DNA from: UBA668 sp966112835
GTDB taxonomy: Bacteria > Actinomycetota > Acidimicrobiia > Acidimicrobiales > Ilumatobacteraceae
DNA: 18,179 nucleotides
NCBI GenBank assembly: GCA_966112835.1
Contig: CBHWEI010000040.1
Coordinates: 1-18,179, forward strand
Reading direction: 5' to 3'
Shown here: positions 7,190 to 14,645 of the stretch, piece by piece
Layout: each line of letters begins with the position of its first letter
Position numbering within the stretch: position 1 is the first letter of the stretch
Program-made: the position numbers and the translations under genes
Notes under the pieces: model-generated
Database searches by the model: none
What the model was told of the DNA's origin: nothing
Seen by the model: the letters and a program-made list of their open reading frames with translations, nothing else

Positions 7190-7990
7190 ATGACCATGCC
7201 GACGAGCCCGCCCAGCACCGAGACCGCCACCTTCGACACCATCGTCGCCACCGTCGACGGGGCACGTGGCGAACTGCGCCTGAACCGCCCCGAGAAGCTC
7301 AATCCGCTCAGTGGGCACACGCTGCACGAGATCGAGTTGGCGGCGCGCTGGTTCGACGAGCACCACGACCTGAAGGTGGTCCTCGTCAGTGGTGCGGGGC
7401 GCAGCTTCTCGGCCGGCGCCGACCTGTCGGCGTTCAGCACGGCGGCGCCGATGGAGGACCGTCAGGTGGGCTGGCGCATGGGCCGCGCGCTCGACGAGAT
7501 GCGCGCCGTCACGGTCGCCCGCCTGCAGGGCTGGTGCGTGGGTGGCGGGCTGATCGTCGCCGCCGGTTGCGACCTGCGCGTGGCCGCCGACACGGCGCGC
7601 TTCAGCATCCCCGAGGTGGACCTGGGCATCCCGCTCGCCTGGGGTGGCATCCCGCGCCTGGTGCGCGAGATCGGCCCGGCGCTCACCAAGGAACTGGTCA
7701 TGACATGCCGCCCGTTCGACGCGGCCGAGGCCAAGGCGGCCGGATTCCTGAACCGCGTGGTGCCCGAGGCCTCGCTCGACGACGAGGTCGAGGCGCTGGT
7801 GACGCAGCTGCTCGAGAAGCCGAAGCTGGCCCTGCTGGAGACGAAGGCGCACGTGAACGCGGTCACCGAGAGCATGGTGGGCACCGGTCGCAGCTGGGCC
7901 GACGCCGACGGCCTGTACGCGGGCCTGCGCGACGAGGAAGGCCGGGCGAGCGCCAAGGCCTACGTCGAGCGCCTGCAGCAGAAGCGCTGA
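7190..7990 (+). CDS. Enoyl-CoA hydratase/isomerase (crotonase) family protein
   Basis: The 266-residue protein has the full crotonase fold signature. The oxyanion-hole segments are SFSAGADL (72-79) and GWCVGGG (114-120), followed by CDLRVAAD and FSIPEVDLGIPLAWGG. In rat enoyl-CoA hydratase two Glu residues (E144, E164) activate water; here the E164 equivalent is kept (E142) but the E144 position is Ile122. The protein may therefore be an isomerase, hydrolase, decarboxylase or atypical hydratase acting on an acyl-CoA. The start is ATG 7190 (MTMPTS); ATG 7196 is two codons in. It lies 4 bases after the small zinc-ribbon gene, suggesting translational coupling. It is convergent with the DUF4239 gene, with a stem-loop between. 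Confidence 0.88.
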   Translation: MTMPTSPPSTETATFDTIVATVDGARGELRLNRPEKLNPLSGHTLHEIELAARWFDEHHDLKVVLVSGAGRSFSAGADLSAFSTAAPMEDRQVGWRMGRALDEMRAVTVARLQGWCVGGGLIVAAGCDLRVAADTARFSIPEVDLGIPLAWGGIPRLVREIGPALTKELVMTCRPFDAAEAKAAGFLNRVVPEASLDDEVEALVTQLLEKPKLALLETKAHVNAVTESMVGTGRSWADADGLYAGLRDEEGRASAKAYVERLQQKR

Positions 7991-7994
7991 CCCT

Positions 7995-8028
7995 CGACGC
8001 TCCGCCGACGCAGCGTCAGGGAGCGTCG
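7995..8028. terminator. Stem-loop between convergent genes, possible bidirectional terminator
   Basis: CGACGCTCC (7995-8003) pairs perfectly with GGAGCGTCG (8020-8028), and the loop contains a smaller GACG/CGTC stem. It starts just after the crotonase stop and covers the last codons of the convergent DUF4239 gene. No T-run is present, as is common for GC-rich terminators. Confidence 0.45.
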
Positions 8029-8807
8029 GCCGCAGGTGGCCGGTCCATCATCGTGCGCACGTCCTCCAGCGCCGCCGATGGCACGGTGATGAACCCGCGA
8101 TGCGGCCGATCGAGGTCGAACGTGACGAACAGGATGATGGCCACGACGGCGAGCGTCAGCACCGACGTCGCGATGCCGCGGCCGAGCATGGTGAGGTACA
8201 GGGCCATCGCGCCGAGCGCGACCGCGCTGCAGATGACCTCCAGCCACAGCACGGGCGCGGGCACACGATTGCCGAGCGAGGCCGTGCGGTCGGTGTGCCG
8301 GTCGATGGTGTCGTTGAGCGACTCGATGTACAGCTTCGGTGCGCTGCCGGTCGGGTCACCGGCGACCGCCGTGCCGGCGAGGGCCCACAACTGGTCCTGC
8401 AGGTCCTCGACGTCGGCGGCGGCAGCGTCGAACTTCGCCGAGCCGGGCACCTGGTCGGCCATCTCGATGGCCGCGTCGGTGTAGGTGCGCAGCAGGTCGA
8501 GCGACGCGGTGCGCTCCGGTTCGGCCAGGAGCTGAGCGCGGAGGTACGTGGTGCTGATGTCGTTCGCCTCCTGCACCACAAGGCTGCGCCTCGTCTCGTA
8601 GCGGCCCACCGCCATCGACAGCCCGAAGGCCAGCAACAGGCCGACGAAGCCGAGCAACGCGCCCTGCACCACGCCCACCGGCCCGGAACGATCGTCACCC
8701 CGCTGGCGTCGGCGGCGGCCGATGGACACACCGATGGCCACGCTGCCGCCGAGCACGGCGAGCAGCAGCACGGCGAGGGCGAACGAGCTGAGGCGGAAGA
8801 GGCTCAC
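8016..8807 (-). CDS. DUF4239 (bestrophin-like) membrane protein
   Basis: The 263-residue protein has four predicted membrane helices in two pairs: ~7-29 and ~48-68, then ~187-205 and ~210-230. The soluble middle contains the blocks typical of DUF4239 proteins: GRYETRRSLVVQEANDISTTYLRAQLL after helix 2, LRTYTDAAIEM, and the C-terminal LDRPHRGFITV after helix 4. DUF4239 is grouped as bestrophin-like in databases, but no transport activity is established. The start is GTG at 8807, 13 bases after the stop of the LLM oxidoreductase on the same strand, so they are probably in one transcript. Why an F420-type oxidoreductase and a membrane protein should travel together is not clear. Confidence 0.8.
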   Translation of the reverse strand: MSLFRLSSFALAVLLLAVLGGSVAIGVSIGRRRRQRGDDRSGPVGVVQGALLGFVGLLLAFGLSMAVGRYETRRSLVVQEANDISTTYLRAQLLAEPERTASLDLLRTYTDAAIEMADQVPGSAKFDAAAADVEDLQDQLWALAGTAVAGDPTGSAPKLYIESLNDTIDRHTDRTASLGNRVPAPVLWLEVICSAVALGAMALYLTMLGRGIATSVLTLAVVAIILFVTFDLDRPHRGFITVPSAALEDVRTMMDRPPAADAP

Positions 8808-8820
8808 GAGGTGCGATCCA

Positions 8821-9867
8821 TCAGCCGAGGAGGAGCTCGGCGTAGCCGGGCAGGGCCTGCTTGGGCCCGCTGACGAGGAACGTGGTGAGGCAGGTCTCCT
8901 TCCAACGCTCCAGCTCGTCGCGGATCTTGTCGGGCGGGCCCACCAGGGCGACGTCCTCCACCATGGCCAGCGGGATGGCTGCCGCGGCTTCGTCCTTCTT
9001 GCCGGCCAGGTACAGGTCCTGCACCTTCAGGGCCACGTCCTCGTAGCCCATGCGGGCGAACACCTCGAAGTGGAAGTTCGCACCGCGGGCGCCCATGCCG
9101 CCGGCGTAGAGCGCGAGGAACGGCCGCACCAGGTCGGCGCACTTCTCGGCGTCGTCGCCGGGGATCATCATCAACGTCGCGGCCACCTCGAAGCGGTCCT
9201 TCTTCGTCGGGTCGCCGCTCTTGTCGAAACCCTCCTGCAGGCACTGCCGGTAGAACGCGTCCTCCTTCGGGCTGAAGAACAGCGGCAGCCAGCCGTCGCA
9301 GATCTCTGCCGATAGGGCGACGTTCTTGGGTCCCTCGGCGCCGAGGTAGATGGGGATCTCGGGTCGGCGCGGGTGGATGGTGCTCTTCAGCGGCTTGCCC
9401 AGCCCGGTGCCGCCCTTGTTGGGCATGTCGTAGAACTCGCCGTGGAAGTCGACCGGCTGGTCGCGGCGGATGATCTGGCGGACGATCTCGACGTACTCGC
9501 GCGTGCGGGCGAGCGGCTTCGGGTACTCCTGCCCGTACCAGCCCTCCACCACCTGCGGGCCGCTGACGCCGAGGCCGAGGATGAACCGGCCGTCGCTCAG
9601 GTGGTCCATGGTCATGGCCGCCATTGCCGTGGCCGCGGGCGTGCGCGCGCTCATCTGCACGATGGCGGTGCCGAGCTGGATGGTGCTCGTCTGCGAGCCC
9701 CACCAGGCGAGCGGGGTGAGGGCGTCGCTGCCGTAGGCCTCGGCCGTCCACGCCGAGCTGAAGCCCAGGCGCTCGGCCTCCTGAATGGCTTCCAGTGCGC
9801 CTTTCGGCGGACCGCTGCCCCAGTAGCCCGAGTTGTAGCCCAGTTTCATCTGCTTCGTGCCTGCCAT
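8821..9867 (-). CDS. LLM class (F420-dependent type) oxidoreductase
   Basis: The 348-residue protein has a bacterial luciferase-like TIM barrel. Family blocks seen: KLGYNSGYWG at the N-terminus, EAERLGFSSAWTAEAYGSDALTPLAW, TIQLGTAIVQMSARTPAATAMAAMTMDHLSDGRFILGLGVSGPQVVEGWYG, then REYVEIVRQI and IPIYLGAEGPKNVALSAEICDGWLP. These match the actinobacterial F420-dependent branch rather than FMN luciferases, though cofactor choice is inferred from family. Two starts are possible: ATG 9867, annotated here, and ATG 9849 (MKLGYN), which begins at the first beta strand. With the first, only 13 bases separate it from the divergent GNAT gene; with the second, 31. It is followed closely by the DUF4239 gene. 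Substrate unknown. Confidence 0.9.
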   Translation of the reverse strand: MAGTKQMKLGYNSGYWGSGPPKGALEAIQEAERLGFSSAWTAEAYGSDALTPLAWWGSQTSTIQLGTAIVQMSARTPAATAMAAMTMDHLSDGRFILGLGVSGPQVVEGWYGQEYPKPLARTREYVEIVRQIIRRDQPVDFHGEFYDMPNKGGTGLGKPLKSTIHPRRPEIPIYLGAEGPKNVALSAEICDGWLPLFFSPKEDAFYRQCLQEGFDKSGDPTKKDRFEVAATLMMIPGDDAEKCADLVRPFLALYAGGMGARGANFHFEVFARMGYEDVALKVQDLYLAGKKDEAAAAIPLAMVEDVALVGPPDKIRDELERWKETCLTTFLVSGPKQALPGYAELLLG

Positions 9868-9880
9868 AGTGGGGGACCGT

Positions 9881-10474
9881 ATGCCAGCCGAAGCCCGCAA
9901 GGCCACACCCGACGACATCGGCGCCATCTCGCGCACGTTGGCGAACGCGTTCCACGACGACCCCATCAAGACGTTCCTGGCCGGCGGCCGCGACCTGACC
10001 ACCGAGCAGGTGCTGCCGTTCTTCGACGCGTTCACGCGCATCCAGCTGCCGCACGGCGAGACGTACGTGACCCCGGGTGTCGAGGCCGCCGCACTGTGGG
10101 CGCCGCCGGGACAGTGGAAGGTGCCGATCACCTCGGTGGTGAAGTACACCCCGCGCTTCTTGAAGCTGTACGGCACCAAGTTCTTCAGCAACCTGCAGGT
10201 GCTCACCGACCTGGAGAAGCTGCACCCGAAGGAGCCGCACTACTACCTCGAGTTCATCGGCACCGACCCGGCGCACCAGGGCAAGGGCTTCGGCAAGATG
10301 CTGTTCGAACCGATGGTGGAGCGGGCCGATCGCGAGGGCCTGGGCATGTACCTGGAGAACTCGAAGGAGCAGAACCTGGCGTTCTACGGACGGTTCGGGT
10401 TCGAGGTGCGCCAGAAGATGACGCACCGGCGCAACGGGCCGCCCATGTGGCTCATGTGGCGCGACCCACGCTGA
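9881..10474 (+). CDS. GNAT family N-acetyltransferase
   Basis: The 197-residue protein begins with a typical GNAT opening (ARKATPDDIGAISRTLANAFHDDPI). The acetyl-CoA pyrophosphate-binding loop is QGKGFG at 133-138, within EFIGTDPAHQGKGFGKML (core strand beta 4 and helix alpha 3). The C-terminal strand region has NLAFYGRFGFEV, the usual 'Y..GF' GNAT ending. The layout resembles the puromycin-acetyltransferase-like branch, with a long central insert (residues ~58-120). ATG 9881 is preceded by GGGGGA at about 4 bases. It leads a likely operon with the serine hydrolase 51 bases downstream. The acyl acceptor is unknown. Confidence 0.87.
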   Translation: MPAEARKATPDDIGAISRTLANAFHDDPIKTFLAGGRDLTTEQVLPFFDAFTRIQLPHGETYVTPGVEAAALWAPPGQWKVPITSVVKYTPRFLKLYGTKFFSNLQVLTDLEKLHPKEPHYYLEFIGTDPAHQGKGFGKMLFEPMVERADREGLGMYLENSKEQNLAFYGRFGFEVRQKMTHRRNGPPMWLMWRDPR

Positions 10475-10525
10475 CGCCGACTACGTTCGGCCCCGGGGAA
10501 TCAACCGAGTACTTGGGGGTACGTC

Positions 10526-11665
10526 ATGGCCGACATCCACGGCAGCTGCGATCCGCGTTTCGAGGCGATGCGCGACCTCTTGTCCAGCAACATCGATCGG
10601 GGTGCCGACGTCGGCGCCTCGGTGGCGGTGATGCTCGAAGGTGAGCTCGTCGTCGACATGTGGGGCGGCTGGGTGGACGAAGCCCACAGCGCGCCCTGGC
10701 AGGAGGACACGATCACCAATGTGTGGTCGAGCACCAAGACGCAGATGACGTTGTGCGCGCTGATGCTGGCCGATCGAGGTCAGCTCGACCTCGACGCACC
10801 GGTGGCCACGTACTGGCCCGAGTTCGCGCAGAACGGCAAGGAGGGCGTGCTCGTCAAGCACCTCATGTCGCACACCTCGGGCGTGTCGGGCTGGGACCAG
10901 CCCGTCGTGGTGGAGGACATCTACGACTGGGAGAAGAGCACCGCCAAGCTGGCCGCGCAGGCGCCGTGGTGGGAGCCGGGCACCGCCAGCGGCTACCACG
11001 CGCTGAACCAGGGGCACCTGGTGGGCGAGGTCATCCGCCGCATCACCGGCAAGAAGCTGGGTGACTTCTTCCGCGACGAAGTTGCCGGCCCGCTGGGCAT
11101 CGACTTCCACATCGGCCTGCCCGAGAGCGAGTTCGGCCGCATCAGCAACGTCATCCCGCCGCCGCCGCTGCCGGTCGACCTCACCCAGCTGGACCCGAAC
11201 ATGGTCGTCGTGAAGACCTTCACCGGCCCGGCACCCGGCGCCGACGCGTCGTGGACGAAGGAGTGGCGCCAGGCCGACATCGGCGCCGCCAACGGTCACG
11301 GCAACGCCCGGTCCATCGCCATCTCGCAGAGCGCCATCAGCAACGGCGGCGTGGTGCACGGCAAGCAGCTGCTGTCGCAGGCAACCATCGACCGCATCTT
11401 CGAGGTGCAGGCCGAAGGCGTCGATCTGGTGCTGATGGTGCCGTCGAAGTTCGGCATCGGCTACGGCCTCGCCACCGAGGCCATGCCCTTCGTGCCGAAC
11501 CGGCGCGTGTGCGCGTGGGGTGGTTGGGGCGGCTCGCTGGTCATCAACGACCTCGACAACCGCATGACCATCACCTACATGATGAACAAGATGGAGGGCG
11601 GCCTGGTGGGCGACGAGCGCGGCTCGAGCCTGGTGATGGCCGCCTTCGCCGCGATCGGCGCATGA
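10526..11665 (+). CDS. Serine hydrolase, beta-lactamase / esterase EstB-like family
   Basis: The 379-residue protein has the class C beta-lactamase fold. The catalytic SxxK is S68-S-T-K71 (VWSSTKTQM), followed by LMSHTSGVSGW. The catalytic Tyr is most likely Y157 in GYHALNQG, in the place of the YxN motif. The third motif (KTG/HTG in true beta-lactamases) is replaced by a Trp/Gly-rich WGGWGGS near the C-terminus. No signal peptide is seen, so it is probably cytoplasmic, an esterase, lipase or amidase rather than a drug-resistance enzyme. ATG 10526 follows a GGGGGT. Its TGA overlaps the next gene's ATG (ATGA), a sign of translational coupling. Confidence 0.9.
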   Translation: MADIHGSCDPRFEAMRDLLSSNIDRGADVGASVAVMLEGELVVDMWGGWVDEAHSAPWQEDTITNVWSSTKTQMTLCALMLADRGQLDLDAPVATYWPEFAQNGKEGVLVKHLMSHTSGVSGWDQPVVVEDIYDWEKSTAKLAAQAPWWEPGTASGYHALNQGHLVGEVIRRITGKKLGDFFRDEVAGPLGIDFHIGLPESEFGRISNVIPPPPLPVDLTQLDPNMVVVKTFTGPAPGADASWTKEWRQADIGAANGHGNARSIAISQSAISNGGVVHGKQLLSQATIDRIFEVQAEGVDLVLMVPSKFGIGYGLATEAMPFVPNRRVCAWGGWGGSLVINDLDNRMTITYMMNKMEGGLVGDERGSSLVMAAFAAIGA

Positions 11666-12183
11666 CAACACGCTCCCTCGCGGCGTTCGCGGCCGCGCTC
11701 GCGTTGGTGACGACGGCGAGCGCATGCGGTGGCGGGTCGGACGGACCGACCGCCACCGCGTCGACGGCGCCGACCACCACGATGGAACGCGATCGAAAGC
11801 AGCGTGATGACGAACTGACGCGGGCCACCGCGGACCAACTCGTCGGCTGCGCGCAGGCGATGGCGACCTTGATGCACTTCGATGTGTCGTGGCTCACCTC
11901 AGGTACGCCGCCGGCGACGGTGGCGGAGGTGGACCCGGAATTGCTCACTGCGACGCAACAGAAGTGCGAGGCCGCGAAGCAGGCCTTGTACGCCGACCTG
12001 GATCCGACGGCAGGATCGGGCTGGTTGCTGATGATCGCCGAGCAGGTGCAACTCATCCTCGACGGCGTGAACGCCGACGAGGTGAACCTGGCCGCGGACA
12101 CCGGGCTGGCGATGGCGGCCCTCAACATCAAGGGCACCATCGACGGCAGCCTCCCCACTCGGCCGCCACTCGTCATCACCTGA
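11662..12183 (+). CDS. Small secreted lipoprotein, function unknown
   Basis: The 173-residue protein has a lipoprotein signal peptide: TTR, a hydrophobic run (LAAFAAALALVTTA), then ASAC with C22 as the lipidation site. The lipobox is weak, with Ala instead of Leu at -3. A Gly/Ser/Thr-rich linker (residues 23-40) leads to a helical domain with two Cys (LVGCAQ, QQKCEA) that could form a disulfide. I recognise no domain. The first four bases (ATGA) overlap the serine hydrolase stop, so expression is coupled to it. The product would be anchored on the outer face of the cytoplasmic membrane. Confidence 0.75.
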   Translation: MTTRSLAAFAAALALVTTASACGGGSDGPTATASTAPTTTMERDRKQRDDELTRATADQLVGCAQAMATLMHFDVSWLTSGTPPATVAEVDPELLTATQQKCEAAKQALYADLDPTAGSGWLLMIAEQVQLILDGVNADEVNLAADTGLAMAALNIKGTIDGSLPTRPPLVIT

Positions 12184-12213
12184 GCGTCACGCAGTACTTC
12201 AGTTCGGCAGAGA

Positions 12214-12240
12214 CGGCCCCGGGGTCAGTGGCCGGGGTCG
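12214..12240. terminator. GC-rich stem-loop between convergent lipoprotein and P450 genes
   Basis: CGGCCCCGG (12214-12222) pairs with CCGGGGTCG (12232-12240), including one G-T pair, around a 9-base loop. It lies in the 41-base gap after the lipoprotein stop and covers the P450 stop codon. A terminator role is plausible, but GC-rich stems are common by chance here. Confidence 0.35.
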
Positions 12241-13436
12241 AACGTGATGGGCATGTGGGCGGGGCCGAAGATGCCCACGCCGTCGGGCTTCCACGTGGTG
12301 GGGCCGTCGAGGCGCAGGTTCGGCATGCGCTGAGCGAGCAGGGGGAGTGCCTCCTGCAGCTCGGCGCGGGCCAACGCCTGGCCGAGGCAGTAGTGGATGC
12401 CCGATCCGAAGGTCAGCTGCGGCTGATCGCTCTTCGACGCGGTGATGTCGAACGTGGCCGGCTCGCGGAACACGCTGTCGTCGCGGTTCGCCTCGGCCAG
12501 GCCGATGGCGATGAACGTGCCGGCGGGGAACAGCACGTCGCGGTATTCGATGTCGACGCTGGCGAAGCGCATGGTGCCGCGCACCGCGCCGAAGTAGCGC
12601 ATCGATTCCTCGACCGCGCGGGGTGCGAGGTCGGGCTGTTCGGCCAGCATCGCCCACTGGTCGGGGTGCTCGGCGAACAGGCTGACGGCGCAGCCCAACT
12701 GGTTGCGGGTGGTGTCGGTGCCGCCGATGATGACCGCGTTCACCATCATCACCAGCTCGTCGGTGCTCAGCTTGTCGCCCGCCTCCTCGGCGGCGATGAG
12801 CGCGGTGAGCAGATCGTCCGCAGGCTTGTCGCGGCGTTCGGCGATGAGGCCCCGCGTGTACTCGTCGAGCTCGAGTTGCGTGTTCACGATGAGGTCGAGC
12901 TTGTCGACCACGTCGATGGAGAAGATCTCGAGGATGTCGTTCGCCCACCGGCTGAAGAGCTGCCAGTCGCTCTTCGGTGCGCCGAGCAGCTCGCAGATGA
13001 TCGGGATGGGGTACGGCTCGCAGATGTCGGTGGCGAAGTCGGCCCGGCCGGCGGCGGCCACCCGGTCGACCAGTTCGCTCACCACCTCGCGCATGAACGG
13101 GCGCAGCCGATCGGCCGCACGCGGCGAGAACGCCGGCGCCACCAGACGGCGGAGCCGGGTGTGCATGTCGCCCTCGGCACTGAGGATGCTCTCGCCCTGC
13201 TGCGACAGGAACCGTTCGTCGGTGATGCCCATGAGCTCGGGGATCTTCCCCGACGCGCTGTGCCAGCGCCTGTCGCGAAGGATGCCCGTGGCGTCGTCGT
13301 AGCGCCAGACCGCGTAGCCGAACAGGCCGCGCAGCAGCCACTGGTCGGCCGACAGATCCAGGTCCGCGGCGAAGCGACTACCGCCGTCGGACAGTGGGGC
13401 GTCGGGGAGGTCGAGTTCGGACGCGAGCGTTGCCAT
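12225..13436 (-). CDS. Cytochrome P450
   Basis: The 403-residue bacterial class I P450 is soluble and haem-thiolate. All hallmark motifs are present: the I-helix oxygen-binding GGTDTT (238-243), the K-helix E277-S-M-R280, and the haem loop FGSGIHYCLG with Cys350 as axial ligand, followed by ALARAEL. The early GDMHTRLRRLVAPAFSPR segment is the usual C-helix haem-propionate region. It needs a ferredoxin and reductase, none of which are in the window. Substrate unknown. ATG 13436 lies 28 bases downstream of the alanine dehydrogenase stop on the same strand, so it may share that transcript; no separate promoter is obvious. Confidence 0.94.
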   Translation of the reverse strand: MATLASELDLPDAPLSDGGSRFAADLDLSADQWLLRGLFGYAVWRYDDATGILRDRRWHSASGKIPELMGITDERFLSQQGESILSAEGDMHTRLRRLVAPAFSPRAADRLRPFMREVVSELVDRVAAAGRADFATDICEPYPIPIICELLGAPKSDWQLFSRWANDILEIFSIDVVDKLDLIVNTQLELDEYTRGLIAERRDKPADDLLTALIAAEEAGDKLSTDELVMMVNAVIIGGTDTTRNQLGCAVSLFAEHPDQWAMLAEQPDLAPRAVEESMRYFGAVRGTMRFASVDIEYRDVLFPAGTFIAIGLAEANRDDSVFREPATFDITASKSDQPQLTFGSGIHYCLGQALARAELQEALPLLAQRMPNLRLDGPTTWKPDGVGIFGPAHMPITFDPGH

Positions 13437-13464
13437 GCGCGAACCGTACGCGCTGGGACCAAGC

Positions 13465-14583
13465 TCAGCCGAGCGCGACGAGCGGCTCGACGAACGAGGC
13501 GCTGAGGAACTCGGCGACCGGTGCGTTGGTGACGGCGCCGGCGAACGTGTTCAGACCGTGCGACAGCGCGGCGTCGCGGCGACAGGCCTCGGCCACACCG
13601 AGTTTGGCGACCTCGAGCTGGTACGGCAGCGTGGCGTTGGTGAGCGCGTAGGTGCTGGTGTGCGGGACGGCGCCGGGCATGTTGCCCACGGCGTAGTGCA
13701 GCACGCCGTGCAGTTCGTACACCGGGTCGTTGTGTGTGGTCTCGTGGATGGTCTCGATGCAGCCACCCTGGTCCACCGCGACGTCGACGATGACCGCGCC
13801 CTTCTTCATCATCCGCACCATGTCGTCGGTGACCACGACGGGGGCGCGCCCACCGGCCACCAGCACTGCGCCGATGACGAGGTCGGCGTCGGCGATGTTG
13901 CGCTCGAGCGCGCCGCGGTTCGACGCCAGCGTGACGATGCGGCCCTTGTTGATCTGGTCGACCCAGCGCAGACGGTCGAGGTTCTTGTCGAACAGCACGA
14001 CCTCGGCCTCCATGCCGGCGGCGATCCACGCCGAGTTCCAGCCGACGTTGCCGGCACCGAGCACCACGACCTTGGCGGGCTGCACGCCGGGGGCGCCGCC
14101 CATGAGCACGCCGCGACCGCCGTTGTGGCGCTCCAGGTAGTGGGCGCCCATCTGCGGGGCCAGGCGACCGGCGACCTCGCTCATGGGGGCCAGCAGGGGG
14201 AGTGCGCCACCCGGAAGCTGCACGGTCTCGTAGGCGATGCCGGTGGTGCCGGCGGCGAGGAGCGCCGCGGCGACGCCCGGGTAGGCGGCCAGGTGCAGGT
14301 AGGTGAACAGGGTGAGGTCGGGCCGCAGGAAGCCGAACTCCTCCTCCTTGGGCTCCTTCACCTTCACGACCATCTGCTGCGCCCACGCGTCGGCGGCGGT
14401 GGGCACGATGGTGGCGCCGGCAGCGCGGTAGTCGTCGTCGGAGAAGCTGGCCCCTTCGCCCGCACCGGTCTCGACGTGCACCTGCACGCCGGCCCGTTCG
14501 AACTCACGCACCCCGTCCGGCGTCATCGCCACGCGGTGCTCTGCGGTCTTGATTTCCTTGGGGACCCCGACGGTGTTGATCAT
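13465..14583 (-). CDS. ald: Alanine dehydrogenase
   Basis: The 372-residue protein has the family's usual length. It interconverts L-alanine and pyruvate plus ammonia with NAD(H). It starts with the conserved VGVPKEIKTAEHRVAMTP. Active-site K76 (VVKVKEP) and H97 (TYLHLAA) match the Mycobacterium tuberculosis residues K75 and H96. The NAD-binding loop is LGAGNVGWNSA, and VDVAVDQGG carries the catalytic Asp. The C-terminus has STYALTNATLPYQLE. The start is ATG 14583, whose first base lies 31.5 bases from the centre of a perfect palindrome shared with the divergent Lrp regulator. Control by that regulator is expected by analogy with mycobacterial AldR. Confidence 0.96.
   Translation of the reverse strand: MINTVGVPKEIKTAEHRVAMTPDGVREFERAGVQVHVETGAGEGASFSDDDYRAAGATIVPTAADAWAQQMVVKVKEPKEEEFGFLRPDLTLFTYLHLAAYPGVAAALLAAGTTGIAYETVQLPGGALPLLAPMSEVAGRLAPQMGAHYLERHNGGRGVLMGGAPGVQPAKVVVLGAGNVGWNSAWIAAGMEAEVVLFDKNLDRLRWVDQINKGRIVTLASNRGALERNIADADLVIGAVLVAGGRAPVVVTDDMVRMMKKGAVIVDVAVDQGGCIETIHETTHNDPVYELHGVLHYAVGNMPGAVPHTSTYALTNATLPYQLEVAKLGVAEACRRDAALSHGLNTFAGAVTNAPVAEFLSASFVEPLVALG
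14575..14582. promoter_or_regulatory. Possible extra Lrp half-site at the ald start
   Basis: GTTGATCA repeats the core of the 14607-14622 palindrome, 35 bases away, and spans the ald start codon. Lrp/AsnC octamers often bind several spaced sites. It is short, so chance is possible. Confidence 0.35.
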
Positions 14584-14589
14584 GCGCTG

Positions 14590-14618
14590 ATCTTGTGCCC
14601 GTGTGAACCGTTGATCAA
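14590..14618 (-). promoter_or_regulatory. Probable leaderless ald promoter
   Basis: On the minus strand TTGATC (14618-14613) is followed after 17 bases by CAAGAT (14595-14590). If transcription starts at the A of the ald ATG (14583), the first hexamer base lies exactly at -35 and the second hexamer at -12 to -7. The -10 is weak (3 of 6 to TATAAT). The -35 sits in the palindrome centre, so a bound regulator could both block and recruit polymerase. Confidence 0.5.
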
Positions 14619-14622
14619 CGGT
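14607..14622. promoter_or_regulatory. Perfect 16-bp palindrome, probable AldR operator
   Basis: ACCGTTGATCAACGGT is its own reverse complement. It lies in the 62-base gap between ald and the Lrp-type regulator, and its centre is 31.5 bases from the first base of each start codon. Symmetry, place and the neighbouring Lrp gene make it the best operator candidate in the window. Confidence 0.8.
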
Positions 14623-14639
14623 CGTTTCGGCGTAAGAAT
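14611..14639 (+). promoter_or_regulatory. Probable leaderless promoter of the AldR-like gene
   Basis: TTGATC (14611-14616) begins exactly 35 bases before the ATG at 14646, and TAAGAAT (14633-14639) fills the -10 region. No Shine-Dalgarno is seen before the ATG (GAATGGTGAC). Together these suggest a transcript starting at the A of the ATG. The -35 is shared with the ald promoter on the other strand. Confidence 0.5.
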
Positions 14640-14645
14640 GGTGAC

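Noticed and set aside
8804..10426. 540-codon minus-strand open frame
   Set aside because: It runs out of frame across the LLM and GNAT genes, both supported by strong family motifs.
10526..11665. Antibiotic-resistance beta-lactamase
   Set aside because: The SxxK is present, but there is no signal peptide and the KTG/HTG box is replaced by WGGWGGS; EstB-like esterase relatives fit better.
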